Positions 1 to 7,060 of a DNA stretch of 64,000 nucleotides are shown here, piece by piece. The stretch is from CAXMST01 sp963793415. GTDB lineage: Bacteria > Actinomycetota > Thermoleophilia > Solirubrobacterales > 70-9. Positions within the stretch are counted from its first letter, which is position 1, and each line of letters opens with the position of its first letter. The notes under the pieces are model-generated. The model had not been told where the DNA came from. It saw only the letters and a program-made list of their open reading frames with translations, and ran no database searches. The position numbers and the translations under genes were made by a program. The DNA is taken from NCBI GenBank assembly GCA_963793415.1, contig CAWCAC010000002.1:2418001-2482000 (forward strand). Reading direction: 5' to 3'.

Positions 1-187
1 ACTTGCCCGCGCCGTTGGGGCCGAGCAGCCCGAAGAACTCGCCCGGCTCGATCCGCAGGGCGACGCTGCGCAGCGCCTCGACGCCGTTCGGGTAGCGCTT
101 GACGAGTCCGGAGATCTCGAGCGCGGAGGGCCCCGAGACGTCGGCGCCAGGGCTCGTGGAAAGGGGTGTGGATCCGTTCACTTGCAT
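1..187 (-). CDS. ABC transporter ATP-binding protein, N-terminal fragment
   Basis: The window edge cuts this gene, leaving about 62 residues from an ATG at 187. After a polar leader of about 22 residues the reading frame gives the start of an ABC ATPase: ALEISGLVKRYPNG, then the Walker A motif GPNGAGK just before the edge. This spacing fits a DrrA-type exporter ATPase, which would hydrolyse ATP at the inner membrane face to drive a partner permease. The permease and the rest of the ATPase lie outside the window, so the substrate is unknown. Confidence 0.85.
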   Translation of the reverse strand, partial: MQVNGSTPLSTSPGADVSGPSALEISGLVKRYPNGVEALRSVALRIEPGEFFGLLGPNGAGK

Positions 188-253
188 CAGGAAGTTAGAC
201 AGGGGCCGCGACCGGGACTAATCGGCCCCCGGCGCGGCGGCGCACGGTACAGG

Positions 254-278
254 TTCAAGTCGGCTTGAAGTCAAGCCG
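254..278. promoter_or_regulatory. Two overlapping palindromes upstream of the ABC ATPase gene
   Basis: TTCAAG-N4-CTTGAA (254-269) overlaps CGGCTTGA-AG-TCAAGCCG (261-278). Both are perfect dyads, 65-90 bases upstream of the minus-strand ABC start and just past the GMC oxidoreductase stop. They look like a regulator site for the ABC gene. No regulator gene is adjacent, so this is inference. Confidence 0.35.
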
Positions 279-313
279 CCTGGCGGAGCCGCCTCGCGGA
301 GCGACCGCTTCGC

Positions 314-2146
314 TCAGGCCGCGGCCGCCCGCCCCACCCCGATCGCCAGCGACATGATCGAGATCTGCGGGTTGACGGTCGGGCAGCTGGGGATGATCGA
401 GGCGTCGCCGATCCAGACGCCCTCGGCCCCGCGCAGCAGCCCGTCCGGGGCGGCCGGATGACGGGCGGGATCGGAGCCGGCCGCGGCCGTCCCGGTCGGA
501 TGGAAGGCAGCGAGGTGGAGCTTGCGGAGATCGAGCGAGGCGAGCGCGGTCGCGACGTCGGCGGGGTCGCGCAGCGGCGCCTCTCCCCCGCCCAGCTCGA
601 CCTCGTAGGCGCCGGCGGCGAGCAGCACCCGCGCCGCGTGGCCGAGGCCCTCGACGAGCCGGTCCCGGTCGCGCTTCGCGATCCGGTAGGCGAGGACCGG
701 CCGTCCGGAGCCGTGGACCGCGCCCGAAGGGCCGTCGCCGATCATCACCCCGAGCGTCGCCGTGCGGTCGGCGCGGCCGATCTCGCCCAGCAGCCCCTGC
801 CCGAAGCCGGGCAGCATCATCGAGCCCATCCCCGGCGGCGTCGAGGTCGCCTCGAGCAGGATCCCGCGGTCGGCGTGGAACTCCTCGACGCCGGCGCTCT
901 GCAGCACCCCCTCCCAGGGAGTGACCGGCTCCTCGAAGCGGCCGCCGATCGCCAGCGCAGGATGGACCGACATGCCGCGGCCGAGACGGGGATGCGAGCC
1001 GAGGCCGCTGCGGCGCAGAAGCGGCGGCGTCTCCGTCGTTCCGGCGGCGACGATCACACGCGGCGCCCGCAGCTCGAGGCTGGAGCCATCGCGGCGGCGG
1101 ACTCGGACGCCGGCGGCGCGCCCATCCTCGGTCAGGATCCGCTCGGCGCGTGCCCCGGTGACGATCCGCGCCCCCGCTTCGCAGGCCTGGGGCAGGGCGT
1201 TGAGATGGACCCCGGACTTGGCGTTGTTGGGACAGCCGATCGCGCACTGGCAGGCGCCCCTGCAGCCGGGCGCGTTGCGGACCAGCGGCCCCGACTCGAG
1301 CCCGAGCCGCTCCGCGCCCTCGAGCACGAGCCGGCCGTTGCGGCCCATCACGTCGAGCGGCACCGGCGCGACCGAGATCGTTTCCTCGGCGTCGGCGAGA
1401 CGCTCGTCGAGATCGCCGCCGGCGAGCTCCAGACCGTGCTCGGCGCGCCACTCCTCGATCACCGGCCGCGGCGGCCGGTAACAGGTGCCCGAGTTGACGA
1501 CGGTGGTGCCGCCGACCGCGCGGCCGATCGGCAGGGTGACCGGCGGCTGTCCGAGGGCGATCGTTGAGCCGCCGTCCCTGTACAGGCCGGCGAAGCGACG
1601 CAGCGGGTGGGTGCCGCGGATCCGCTCGGAGTCCCACCGCTCCCCCTCCTCGACGATCAGCGTCTCGAGGCCGGCGCGGGCGAGCTCGCGGGCGCAGAAG
1701 GCGCCGCCGGCCCCTGAGCCGACGACGATCGCGTCGACGCTCTCGGTGCCGAGCTCGAGCGCGTCGGCGATCTCCAGCTCGGGGTCGGGGCGCGCCGGCG
1801 GCTCGGCGCTGCCGACCGTGGCGATCGTCTCCGCGTGCTCGCAGGCGCCCGCGGCCATCAGCACGACCGCCTTGAGCGCGTCGATCGCGGCGGCGCCGGC
1901 CGGGCCGAACGACTCGAGTCGCTGCAGCAGCGCCGCGCGCCGCTCGGGCTCGAGCGCTCCGAGGCTGCGACCGTGGCGGGCGAGCGAGGCCGCCTCGACG
2001 CCGGTGAGGACGGCGCCGATCGCGGCTCGGTTCGTAGCGGGCATCGCCGCGAGCAGATGGCGGGACGCCGAGGCGACGCGCTCGGGCTCGGGGCCGCCGT
2101 GCTCGGGCGGCAGCATCGCCGCCGCGACGTCGCCGAGCGCCGACAC
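314..2146 (-). CDS. GMC-family FAD oxidoreductase
   Basis: 610 residues from a GTG at 2146. The N-terminal ~130 residues are helical and Ala-rich, like the extra domain of long-chain alcohol oxidases or the gluconate dehydrogenase small subunit. Next comes the FAD-binding loop VVGSGAGGAFCARELARAG at about residue 140, then the GMC signature region around GRAVGGTTVVNSG. A Cys-rich stretch (CRGACQCAIGCPNNAK) is typical of the cholesterol/choline-oxidase-like branch. The C-terminal catalytic block contains AFHPTGTAAAG. It probably oxidises an alcohol or sterol with FAD. The substrate and electron acceptor cannot be read from sequence. Confidence 0.88.
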   Translation of the reverse strand: MSALGDVAAAMLPPEHGGPEPERVASASRHLLAAMPATNRAAIGAVLTGVEAASLARHGRSLGALEPERRAALLQRLESFGPAGAAAIDALKAVVLMAAGACEHAETIATVGSAEPPARPDPELEIADALELGTESVDAIVVGSGAGGAFCARELARAGLETLIVEEGERWDSERIRGTHPLRRFAGLYRDGGSTIALGQPPVTLPIGRAVGGTTVVNSGTCYRPPRPVIEEWRAEHGLELAGGDLDERLADAEETISVAPVPLDVMGRNGRLVLEGAERLGLESGPLVRNAPGCRGACQCAIGCPNNAKSGVHLNALPQACEAGARIVTGARAERILTEDGRAAGVRVRRRDGSSLELRAPRVIVAAGTTETPPLLRRSGLGSHPRLGRGMSVHPALAIGGRFEEPVTPWEGVLQSAGVEEFHADRGILLEATSTPPGMGSMMLPGFGQGLLGEIGRADRTATLGVMIGDGPSGAVHGSGRPVLAYRIAKRDRDRLVEGLGHAARVLLAAGAYEVELGGGEAPLRDPADVATALASLDLRKLHLAAFHPTGTAAAGSDPARHPAAPDGLLRGAEGVWIGDASIIPSCPTVNPQISIMSLAIGVGRAAAA

Positions 2147-2259
2147 GTCAGCGCCCGGCCGGGGCCCGGCCGGGGCGGAACCGGAGCGGATCGAGCAGGG
2201 AGCTCACGACCCCGGATTCTGCCTCAGCCGCCCGGGCGCGGGCGCCGCCGCCGATCAGC

Positions 2260-3561
2260 TCAGCGGACCACGCGGAAATCCCACCTCGCCGCCTTCTTCT
2301 CGCGGTTGCCCGCCCGGTCGGTCGCTCGCACCCGGAAGCTGTGGTTGCCGGGGTTGAGGTCGCGCTTGAGCCGGGCCGGCGGGGCGCATGGCTTCCAGTC
2401 TCCGGAATCGACCCGGCATTCGAAGGTCGCCGGCTCGTTCGCGCGGAACCTGAACAGCACACCCTTGCGGCGCAGCTTGCGCGCGGCCACCTTCTTGCCC
2501 TTGTCGGGGCCGCCCGTGTTCTTCGTCTGAGGCGGCTTGCGATCGGCCAGCAGCCAGCCGCGGAAGTCGCCCGTATCGATCCGGCCCGGGATGAACGCCG
2601 CCGAGAGGAACCGGGTGCTGAGGATGTCCGCGGTGGGCACCCCCTCGACCGTCTTCGCGAGCAGCTGCTTGACCGCCGACTGACGGCCGCCAATCCAGCG
2701 CCCGAGCCAGGGCCGGGTGTAGTGGGAGAGCAGCCGGCGCTGGACCTCGTCGCCGCCGGCACCGAGATCGCCGGGCTTGAACCCCTTCATCACCAGCTCC
2801 ATCGCGGGCACCTTCGCGACCCGCCAGCCGACGAAACCGGGCAGCTTCAGACCGGCGGGATCGGCCTTGGGCCTGTCTTTACAGGGGACGTCCGGCGCGA
2901 TTCCGAGCGCCGGGGCCCTCGGCGTGACCGCCTGCCCGGGCTTGTCCTTGCAGCCCGAGGAGCTGCCGGGATCGCCGTTCGTGACGGCAACCAGGTTGTC
3001 GAGCGCGATGATCGCGTCGGCACCGATCAGCGCATCGCCCTGGATCGCGGCGGCAGCCTGGGCTCCGTAGCCGATTCCGCCGAGGGCGAGCCGGTTGGGA
3101 TCGGAGATCGCGGTGAACGGATTCGCGGTGCTGCGGGCGAAGCTGATTGACGAGCGCATCGCATCGCGGATGTTCGCGAACGATCGGCTCTTCTTCTTCT
3201 CGCGCGGGGCGGTCGTCGTCACGGTGATGTAGCCGTGGCCGGCGAGGTCGCGTGCGATCCAGCTCAGCTTGCAGCGATCGCCGCCGAGCCCGTGCCCGAG
3301 GATCACGATCGGCCGACGGCCGCTGAACACCGAGAGGTTCGCGGGCCGGCGCACGTATCCCCGGTACTGCTCGAGTCCGTTCGGTTTGTCGAGCGAGGGA
3401 ACGGTGACCTCCTGGGTCACCCAGCTGCCCATCCAGGGGTAGGAGGCCTGCCCCTGACAGGGCTCGCCCGGAGGCGGTGCGGCGCTCGCGGTGCTCGGCG
3501 CGAGAGCGGATAGGAGGACAAGGACGGGTAGTACCAATGCGGCCTTGACTATGTGACGCAT
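2260..3561 (-). CDS. Secreted alpha/beta-hydrolase-like protein with degenerate nucleophile and Ig-like C-terminus
   Basis: 433 residues starting at the ATG at 3561, where a signal peptide begins (MRHIVKAALVLPVLVLL, Ala-rich cleavage region near residue 28). An upstream extension of the frame is not coding-like. Residues ~85-200 match the PAF-acetylhydrolase/chlorophyllase-like fold, with oxyanion-loop motif GHGLGG at ~89-94. The nucleophile elbow reads GGIGYGAQ, so Gly164 sits where the usual GxSxG serine should be. The last ~75 residues are a small beta-rich module (FECRVDSGDWKPC, VRATDRAGN) common in secreted Thermoleophilia proteins. Catalytic activity is doubtful; a binding role is possible. 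Confidence 0.8.
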   Translation of the reverse strand: MRHIVKAALVLPVLVLLSALAPSTASAAPPPGEPCQGQASYPWMGSWVTQEVTVPSLDKPNGLEQYRGYVRRPANLSVFSGRRPIVILGHGLGGDRCKLSWIARDLAGHGYITVTTTAPREKKKSRSFANIRDAMRSSISFARSTANPFTAISDPNRLALGGIGYGAQAAAAIQGDALIGADAIIALDNLVAVTNGDPGSSSGCKDKPGQAVTPRAPALGIAPDVPCKDRPKADPAGLKLPGFVGWRVAKVPAMELVMKGFKPGDLGAGGDEVQRRLLSHYTRPWLGRWIGGRQSAVKQLLAKTVEGVPTADILSTRFLSAAFIPGRIDTGDFRGWLLADRKPPQTKNTGGPDKGKKVAARKLRRKGVLFRFRANEPATFECRVDSGDWKPCAPPARLKRDLNPGNHSFRVRATDRAGNREKKAARWDFRVVR

Positions 3562-3649
3562 ACGACAAGCAAACCAGCTTTGACTCGATCGATTCGCAGC
3601 AGAAATCGGACGCCCGAGAGGCCTCTCGGGTGTCCCGGATCGGGTCCGC

Positions 3650-4393
3650 TCAGCCGGTCGGGCCGAAGCGCTCAGTGAGGATCTGCTCGGATCCCCAGCC
3701 GGCGTCGATGAGCAGCGCCGCCGCGGTCTCGACGAAGCCGTGGGAGCCGCAGACGTAGGCGCGGGCCATCCCCTCGGGAGCAATACCCGCGTCGGCGATC
3801 ATGCCGGCGTCGATCCGGCCCTCGTGACCGCTCCAGGCCGGCGGCGCCAGCCGCGAATACGTGAGCAGCGTCTCATCGCCGTCCTCGAGCTCACGCGCGT
3901 AGATCACGTCCTCGGGACCGCGGACCGAGTAGATCAGCCGCATCGGCACCTCCGGCAACGCCTCCCGCCGCCAGCGCAACATCGACATCAGCGGCACGAC
4001 GCCGGAGCCACCACCGATCAGCAGCACCGGCGATTCCCCGCGCCAGACGAAGTAGGAGGCGAACGGGCCACGCACCTCGACCTGGTCTCCGGGCTCGACG
4101 ACGTCGTGAAAGTAGGGCGAGACCTCACCGTCGTCGAGACGATCGATGGTCAGCTCGATCGTGCCGCGGTTGCGCTCGAGCGGCGCCGAGGCGATCGAGT
4201 AGGAGCGCTGCGCGGTGTAGCCGTCCGGGGCGGTGAGGCGGACGTCGTAGTGCTGGCCCGGGCAGAAGTCGAGCCAGGTCGGCACCTCGAGCGTGAAGCT
4301 CTTCGCCGAGCGGCTCTCGACCACGACCTCGCGCACGGTCGCAAGCTGCCACTTGCCGGGCGCCCGCTGCTCGACCGGCGTCAGTCCGTCCAA
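3650..4393 (-). CDS. FAD/NAD(P)-binding oxidoreductase (ferredoxin-reductase type)
   Basis: 247 residues from a TTG at 4393 that follows a GGAAGA ribosome site. The frame overlaps the upstream Mo-enzyme gene by 13 bases. Motifs are the FAD-binding RSYSIAS, the pyridine-nucleotide loop GGGSGVVPLMSML and a C-terminal YVCGSHGFV block. There is no 2Fe-2S domain. In the FNR family such proteins move electrons between NAD(P)H and a partner redox protein. Translational coupling makes the adjacent molybdenum oxidoreductase the obvious partner, a split version of the Mo-plus-FNR layout of assimilatory nitrate reductases. The electron direction is unknown. Confidence 0.85.
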   Translation of the reverse strand: MDGLTPVEQRAPGKWQLATVREVVVESRSAKSFTLEVPTWLDFCPGQHYDVRLTAPDGYTAQRSYSIASAPLERNRGTIELTIDRLDDGEVSPYFHDVVEPGDQVEVRGPFASYFVWRGESPVLLIGGGSGVVPLMSMLRWRREALPEVPMRLIYSVRGPEDVIYARELEDGDETLLTYSRLAPPAWSGHEGRIDAGMIADAGIAPEGMARAYVCGSHGFVETAAALLIDAGWGSEQILTERFGPTG

Positions 4394-4995
4394 TACCGCT
4401 CTTCCTTCCAGGGATCGCCGCGGCGGTGGTAGCCGTTCGCCTCCCAGAAGCCGGGCTCGTCGTGGTCCATCACCCGCAGACCCGCGACCCACTTGGCGCT
4501 CTTCCAGAAGTAGAGGTGCGGGACCAGCAGGCGAGCGGGGCCGCCGTGCTCGCGCGGCAGCGACTCGCCCTCGTGCTCGGTCACGACCCAGGCCTTGCCG
4601 TCGCTGAGGTCCTCGATCTCGAGGTTGGTCGTGTAACCGCCGAACGAGTGTGCCATCGCGTAGGCGCCGAGCGGCTCGGCCGCCTCGAGCAGCAGGTCGA
4701 GCGAGACGCCGCGGAAGCTGGTGCCGAGCTTCGACCAGGAGGTGACGCAGTGGATGTCGCAGGGGATCTCCTCCTGCGGCAGCTCGTTGAACTCGCGCCA
4801 GCCCCACTGGACCTCGGCACCGACGTCGCCGTCGATCTTGAAGCTCCACTCCCCCTTGTCGACGAGCGGCGTCGCGCCCGCGGTCAGGACCGGGAAGCCG
4901 TTCTCGATGTGCTGGCCGGGCGGGACGCGGGCGGCGAGCTCCTCCGGAACGCGGCGACTGCCGCCGAACCCGCGGGAGACGAACCCTCCCTCCAC
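4381..4995 (-). CDS. Sulfite-oxidase/YedY-type molybdopterin oxidoreductase
   Basis: 204 residues and soluble, with no signal peptide visible. The core oxidoreductase molybdopterin-binding domain is present: SFKIDGDVGAEVQWGWREF, then CDIHCVTSWSKLGTSFRGV. Cys83 in HCVTSWS occupies the position of the Mo-ligating cysteine of the YedY/MsrP group. The C-terminal part carries the family's FWKSAKWVAGLRVMD block. The gene sits between a UBP zinc-finger gene (1-base gap) and an FNR-type reductase (13-base overlap), so the three are one operon. The reaction is probably reductive or oxidative chemistry on an S- or N-oxide; the exact substrate is unknown. Confidence 0.88.
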   Translation of the reverse strand: MEGGFVSRGFGGSRRVPEELAARVPPGQHIENGFPVLTAGATPLVDKGEWSFKIDGDVGAEVQWGWREFNELPQEEIPCDIHCVTSWSKLGTSFRGVSLDLLLEAAEPLGAYAMAHSFGGYTTNLEIEDLSDGKAWVVTEHEGESLPREHGGPARLLVPHLYFWKSAKWVAGLRVMDHDEPGFWEANGYHRRGDPWKEERYWTD

Positions 4996-4996
4996 C

Positions 4997-5332
4997 TCAG
5001 CCCCCGAGCGGAGAGGGCGGGATCCGGGTCTCGCCCTCGATCACATCGATCTCCATCGGGAGCTCGTCGGCGAAACACCAGACCCACTGCTCGCCGGGCT
5101 GCAGCGAGCGGATCAGCTGATGGCCGCTGGAGGCGGCGTGGGAGCTGGCGTGACGCTCGGGCGAGGAGTCGCAACAGCCGACGTGTCCGCAGGCGAGGCA
5201 GATGCGGAGATGGAACCACTTCGTGCCCTCGCGCAAACAGTCCTCACAGCCGTCAACCGAGTCCGGCATTCGGGTGACCGTGATCTGGTCGAGATGAGAA
5301 CAGGAGGCCAACGCGACCCAATCATTCCGCAT
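4997..5332 (-). CDS. UBP-type zinc-finger protein
   Basis: 111 residues containing one zinc-finger-UBP domain. The order of candidate metal ligands is CSHL near residue 11, CEDC at ~29-32, CLACGHVGCC at ~45-54, then several histidines ending in SSGHQLIRS and the aromatic QWVWCFADE block. In eukaryotes this domain binds the free ubiquitin C-terminus. Stand-alone bacterial copies have no settled function. It is the first gene of an operon with the Mo oxidoreductase and its reductase, which suggests a redox or sensing role. The start at 5332 faces the L,D-transpeptidase gene across a 41-base divergent region. Confidence 0.87.
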   Translation of the reverse strand: MRNDWVALASCSHLDQITVTRMPDSVDGCEDCLREGTKWFHLRICLACGHVGCCDSSPERHASSHAASSGHQLIRSLQPGEQWVWCFADELPMEIDVIEGETRIPPSPLGG

Positions 5333-5373
5333 CCCGGCCGGGAACGACCCGACGCGACGCTAGATTGCCGCGC

Positions 5374-6630
5374 ATGCCGTTGCGCCGACTGTCGAGCAGG
5401 GCCACCCTCCTGCTCGCCGCCGCCCTCGCTGCCCTGCTGCTCGCGGCCTGCGGCGACGACGGCACCCAGTCTTCGACCGGCGCCGAGGCGACGAGCACGA
5501 CCGCAGCCACGAGTCAGGCGACGACGGCCGAGACCGGGAGCTCGACCGGCGCGGAGGGCTCCGCCGCCGAGGCCGGAACGGTGGTGCCGGCGCCCGATGC
5601 CGATCCGGGCGAGGTCGAGCTCTACTTCACCTCCGGCGAGCAGTTCGAGGCCGTCAGGCGGCCGAAGCCGACGGGCGGCGACGAGATCGAGGCCGTGACC
5701 GAGGAGCTCGTCGAGGGACCGACCGAGGCCGAGGCCTCCCGCAAGGTCGAGGTTCAGACCGCGATCCCCGAGGGCACCGAGGTCCACTCGATCCGCCTCA
5801 GCGATGACGGAACCGCCGAGGTCGAGCTGACCTCGGCGTTCCTGCGCGGCGTCCCCGCCGACCCCGCGGCCCGCGACGAGGACGAGCAGGCCGAGCTCGA
5901 CGCCCGTGTCGGGCAGGTCGCCCACACGCTCGATCAGTTCGACCGGGTGAAGCGGACCCGCGTCGTCGCCGGCGGCGTCGAGGCCCCCGCGACCGAGCCG
6001 GACGAGTACGCGAAGCCCGCCTCGGGCCCCAAGGACGCGGACGCGGGCGCGGACAAGCGCCGGTCCGGTCGCGGCAAGGGCTCCGGCAGCGCCGGTGTCC
6101 GCCGGATCCAGGATCGGCTCGCCGCCCTCCGCTACCTGCCGAGGAGCGCCGTCGACGGAGTGAACGGCTACAGGACCCAGCAGGCGGTGATCGCCTTCCA
6201 GGCTTGGGAGAAGCTCGACCGCGACGGCGTCGTCGGGCCGATCACGAAGGCCGCGCTCGCCGACGCCTCTCCCCCGCGCCCGAAGCTCGACGGCCCTTCG
6301 AAGCGGGTCGAGGTCTACCGCGACAAGGGCGTCGCCCTGCTCGTCAAGGACGACCGGACCAAGCGCGCCATCCACGTCTCGACCGGAGCGGCCGGCACCG
6401 AGACCCCACGCGGCCGCTTCGAGGTCTTCCGCAAGGAGCTCAATTCCTGGTCGGTCCCGTTCCAGACCTGGCTCCCGTTCGCCTCCTACTTCTTCCAGGG
6501 CATCGCCTTCCACGAGTACCCGGACGTGCCGCCCTACCCAGCCTCACACGGCTGCGTCCGCGTCCCCGCCCCGGAAGCCGAGGTCGTCTACGACTTCGCC
6601 GGGATCGGGACTGCTGTGGCGGTGAGGTGA
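5374..6630 (+). CDS. GerMN / peptidoglycan-binding / L,D-transpeptidase lipoprotein
   Basis: 418 residues from ATG 5374 (a TTG lies 9 bases upstream). A signal peptide ends in the lipobox LLAAC, so the protein is a membrane-anchored lipoprotein. A Thr/Ser-rich linker is followed by a GerMN domain (~70-200; VELYFTSGEQF, VELTSAFLRG), a peptidoglycan-binding repeat (~235-290; RRIQDRLAALRYLP, DGVVGPITKAAL) and a YkuD L,D-transpeptidase domain (~300-418) with the catalytic SHGCVRV motif. It likely cross-links peptidoglycan at 3-3 bonds outside the membrane. GerMN ahead of a transpeptidase is an unusual order. Confidence 0.9.
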   Translation: MPLRRLSSRATLLLAAALAALLLAACGDDGTQSSTGAEATSTTAATSQATTAETGSSTGAEGSAAEAGTVVPAPDADPGEVELYFTSGEQFEAVRRPKPTGGDEIEAVTEELVEGPTEAEASRKVEVQTAIPEGTEVHSIRLSDDGTAEVELTSAFLRGVPADPAARDEDEQAELDARVGQVAHTLDQFDRVKRTRVVAGGVEAPATEPDEYAKPASGPKDADAGADKRRSGRGKGSGSAGVRRIQDRLAALRYLPRSAVDGVNGYRTQQAVIAFQAWEKLDRDGVVGPITKAALADASPPRPKLDGPSKRVEVYRDKGVALLVKDDRTKRAIHVSTGAAGTETPRGRFEVFRKELNSWSVPFQTWLPFASYFFQGIAFHEYPDVPPYPASHGCVRVPAPEAEVVYDFAGIGTAVAVR

Positions 6631-6704
6631 GGGCGGGCGGGCTCGGGGGCCGCTCAGGGATGTGGCCGTCCGAGGGGCGTCGTTCGAGGGCTCAGGCCGA
6701 GTAC

Positions 6705-6961
6705 TTGCAGTGAGGGTGAGGTGGAGGAGGGTGCCGGCCGTCGGGAGGCGGGGCCGGGCCGTCCTTTGTCACGTGGGCCGCGCGGGCGTCACGGTTGCGT
6801 AGCTGTTGCCCGGGCCCCGCGTGACGCGATCCACATCGGCGTCGCATAGCGAGGTCAATGTGGATCGCTTCCTCGGCCTCACCGGGAATCCACCCTGAAA
6901 CCGCAACGAAACACGCGCCGCGTGTGACCGACCACGGACCGCACCCCTTCCCTCACCGCAA
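6705..6961. repeat. Intergenic repeat element, copy A (12-bp terminal inverted repeats)
   Basis: The 430-base gap between the transpeptidase and the next gene (6631-7060) holds no convincing ORF. It is framed by TTGCAGTGAGGG (6705-6716) and CCCTCACCGCAA (6950-6961), inverted repeats with one mismatch. Inside are two stem-loops: GCGTCACG/CGTGACGC (6786-6793 with 6820-6827), and GCGATCCACAT/ATGTGGATCGC (6826-6836 with 6858-6868, 21-base loop). Copy B with the same ends lies at 32944-33288. It may be a non-autonomous transposable or structured-RNA element. No target-site duplication is obvious. Confidence 0.5.
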
Positions 6962-7060
6962 TCTCAGCCCCGACTGAACCCCGCGGCCACACCTCGAAAC
7001 AACACGCGCCGTGGACCACGCCAGAACCCTCCCCCGGCCCGGCCCGGCCCATTCCCGCCC

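Noticed and set aside
255..1637. Long minus-strand frame (460 codons) overlapping the GMC oxidoreductase
   Set aside because: Arg/Pro/Gly-dominated composition with no motif; it is a shadow of the GMC gene in a GC-rich genome.
2148..2762. 204-codon minus-strand frame between the GMC and hydrolase genes
   Set aside because: Mostly overlaps the hydrolase gene in another frame. Only its last ~19 codons lie in free space (2147-2259) and they show nothing recognisable.
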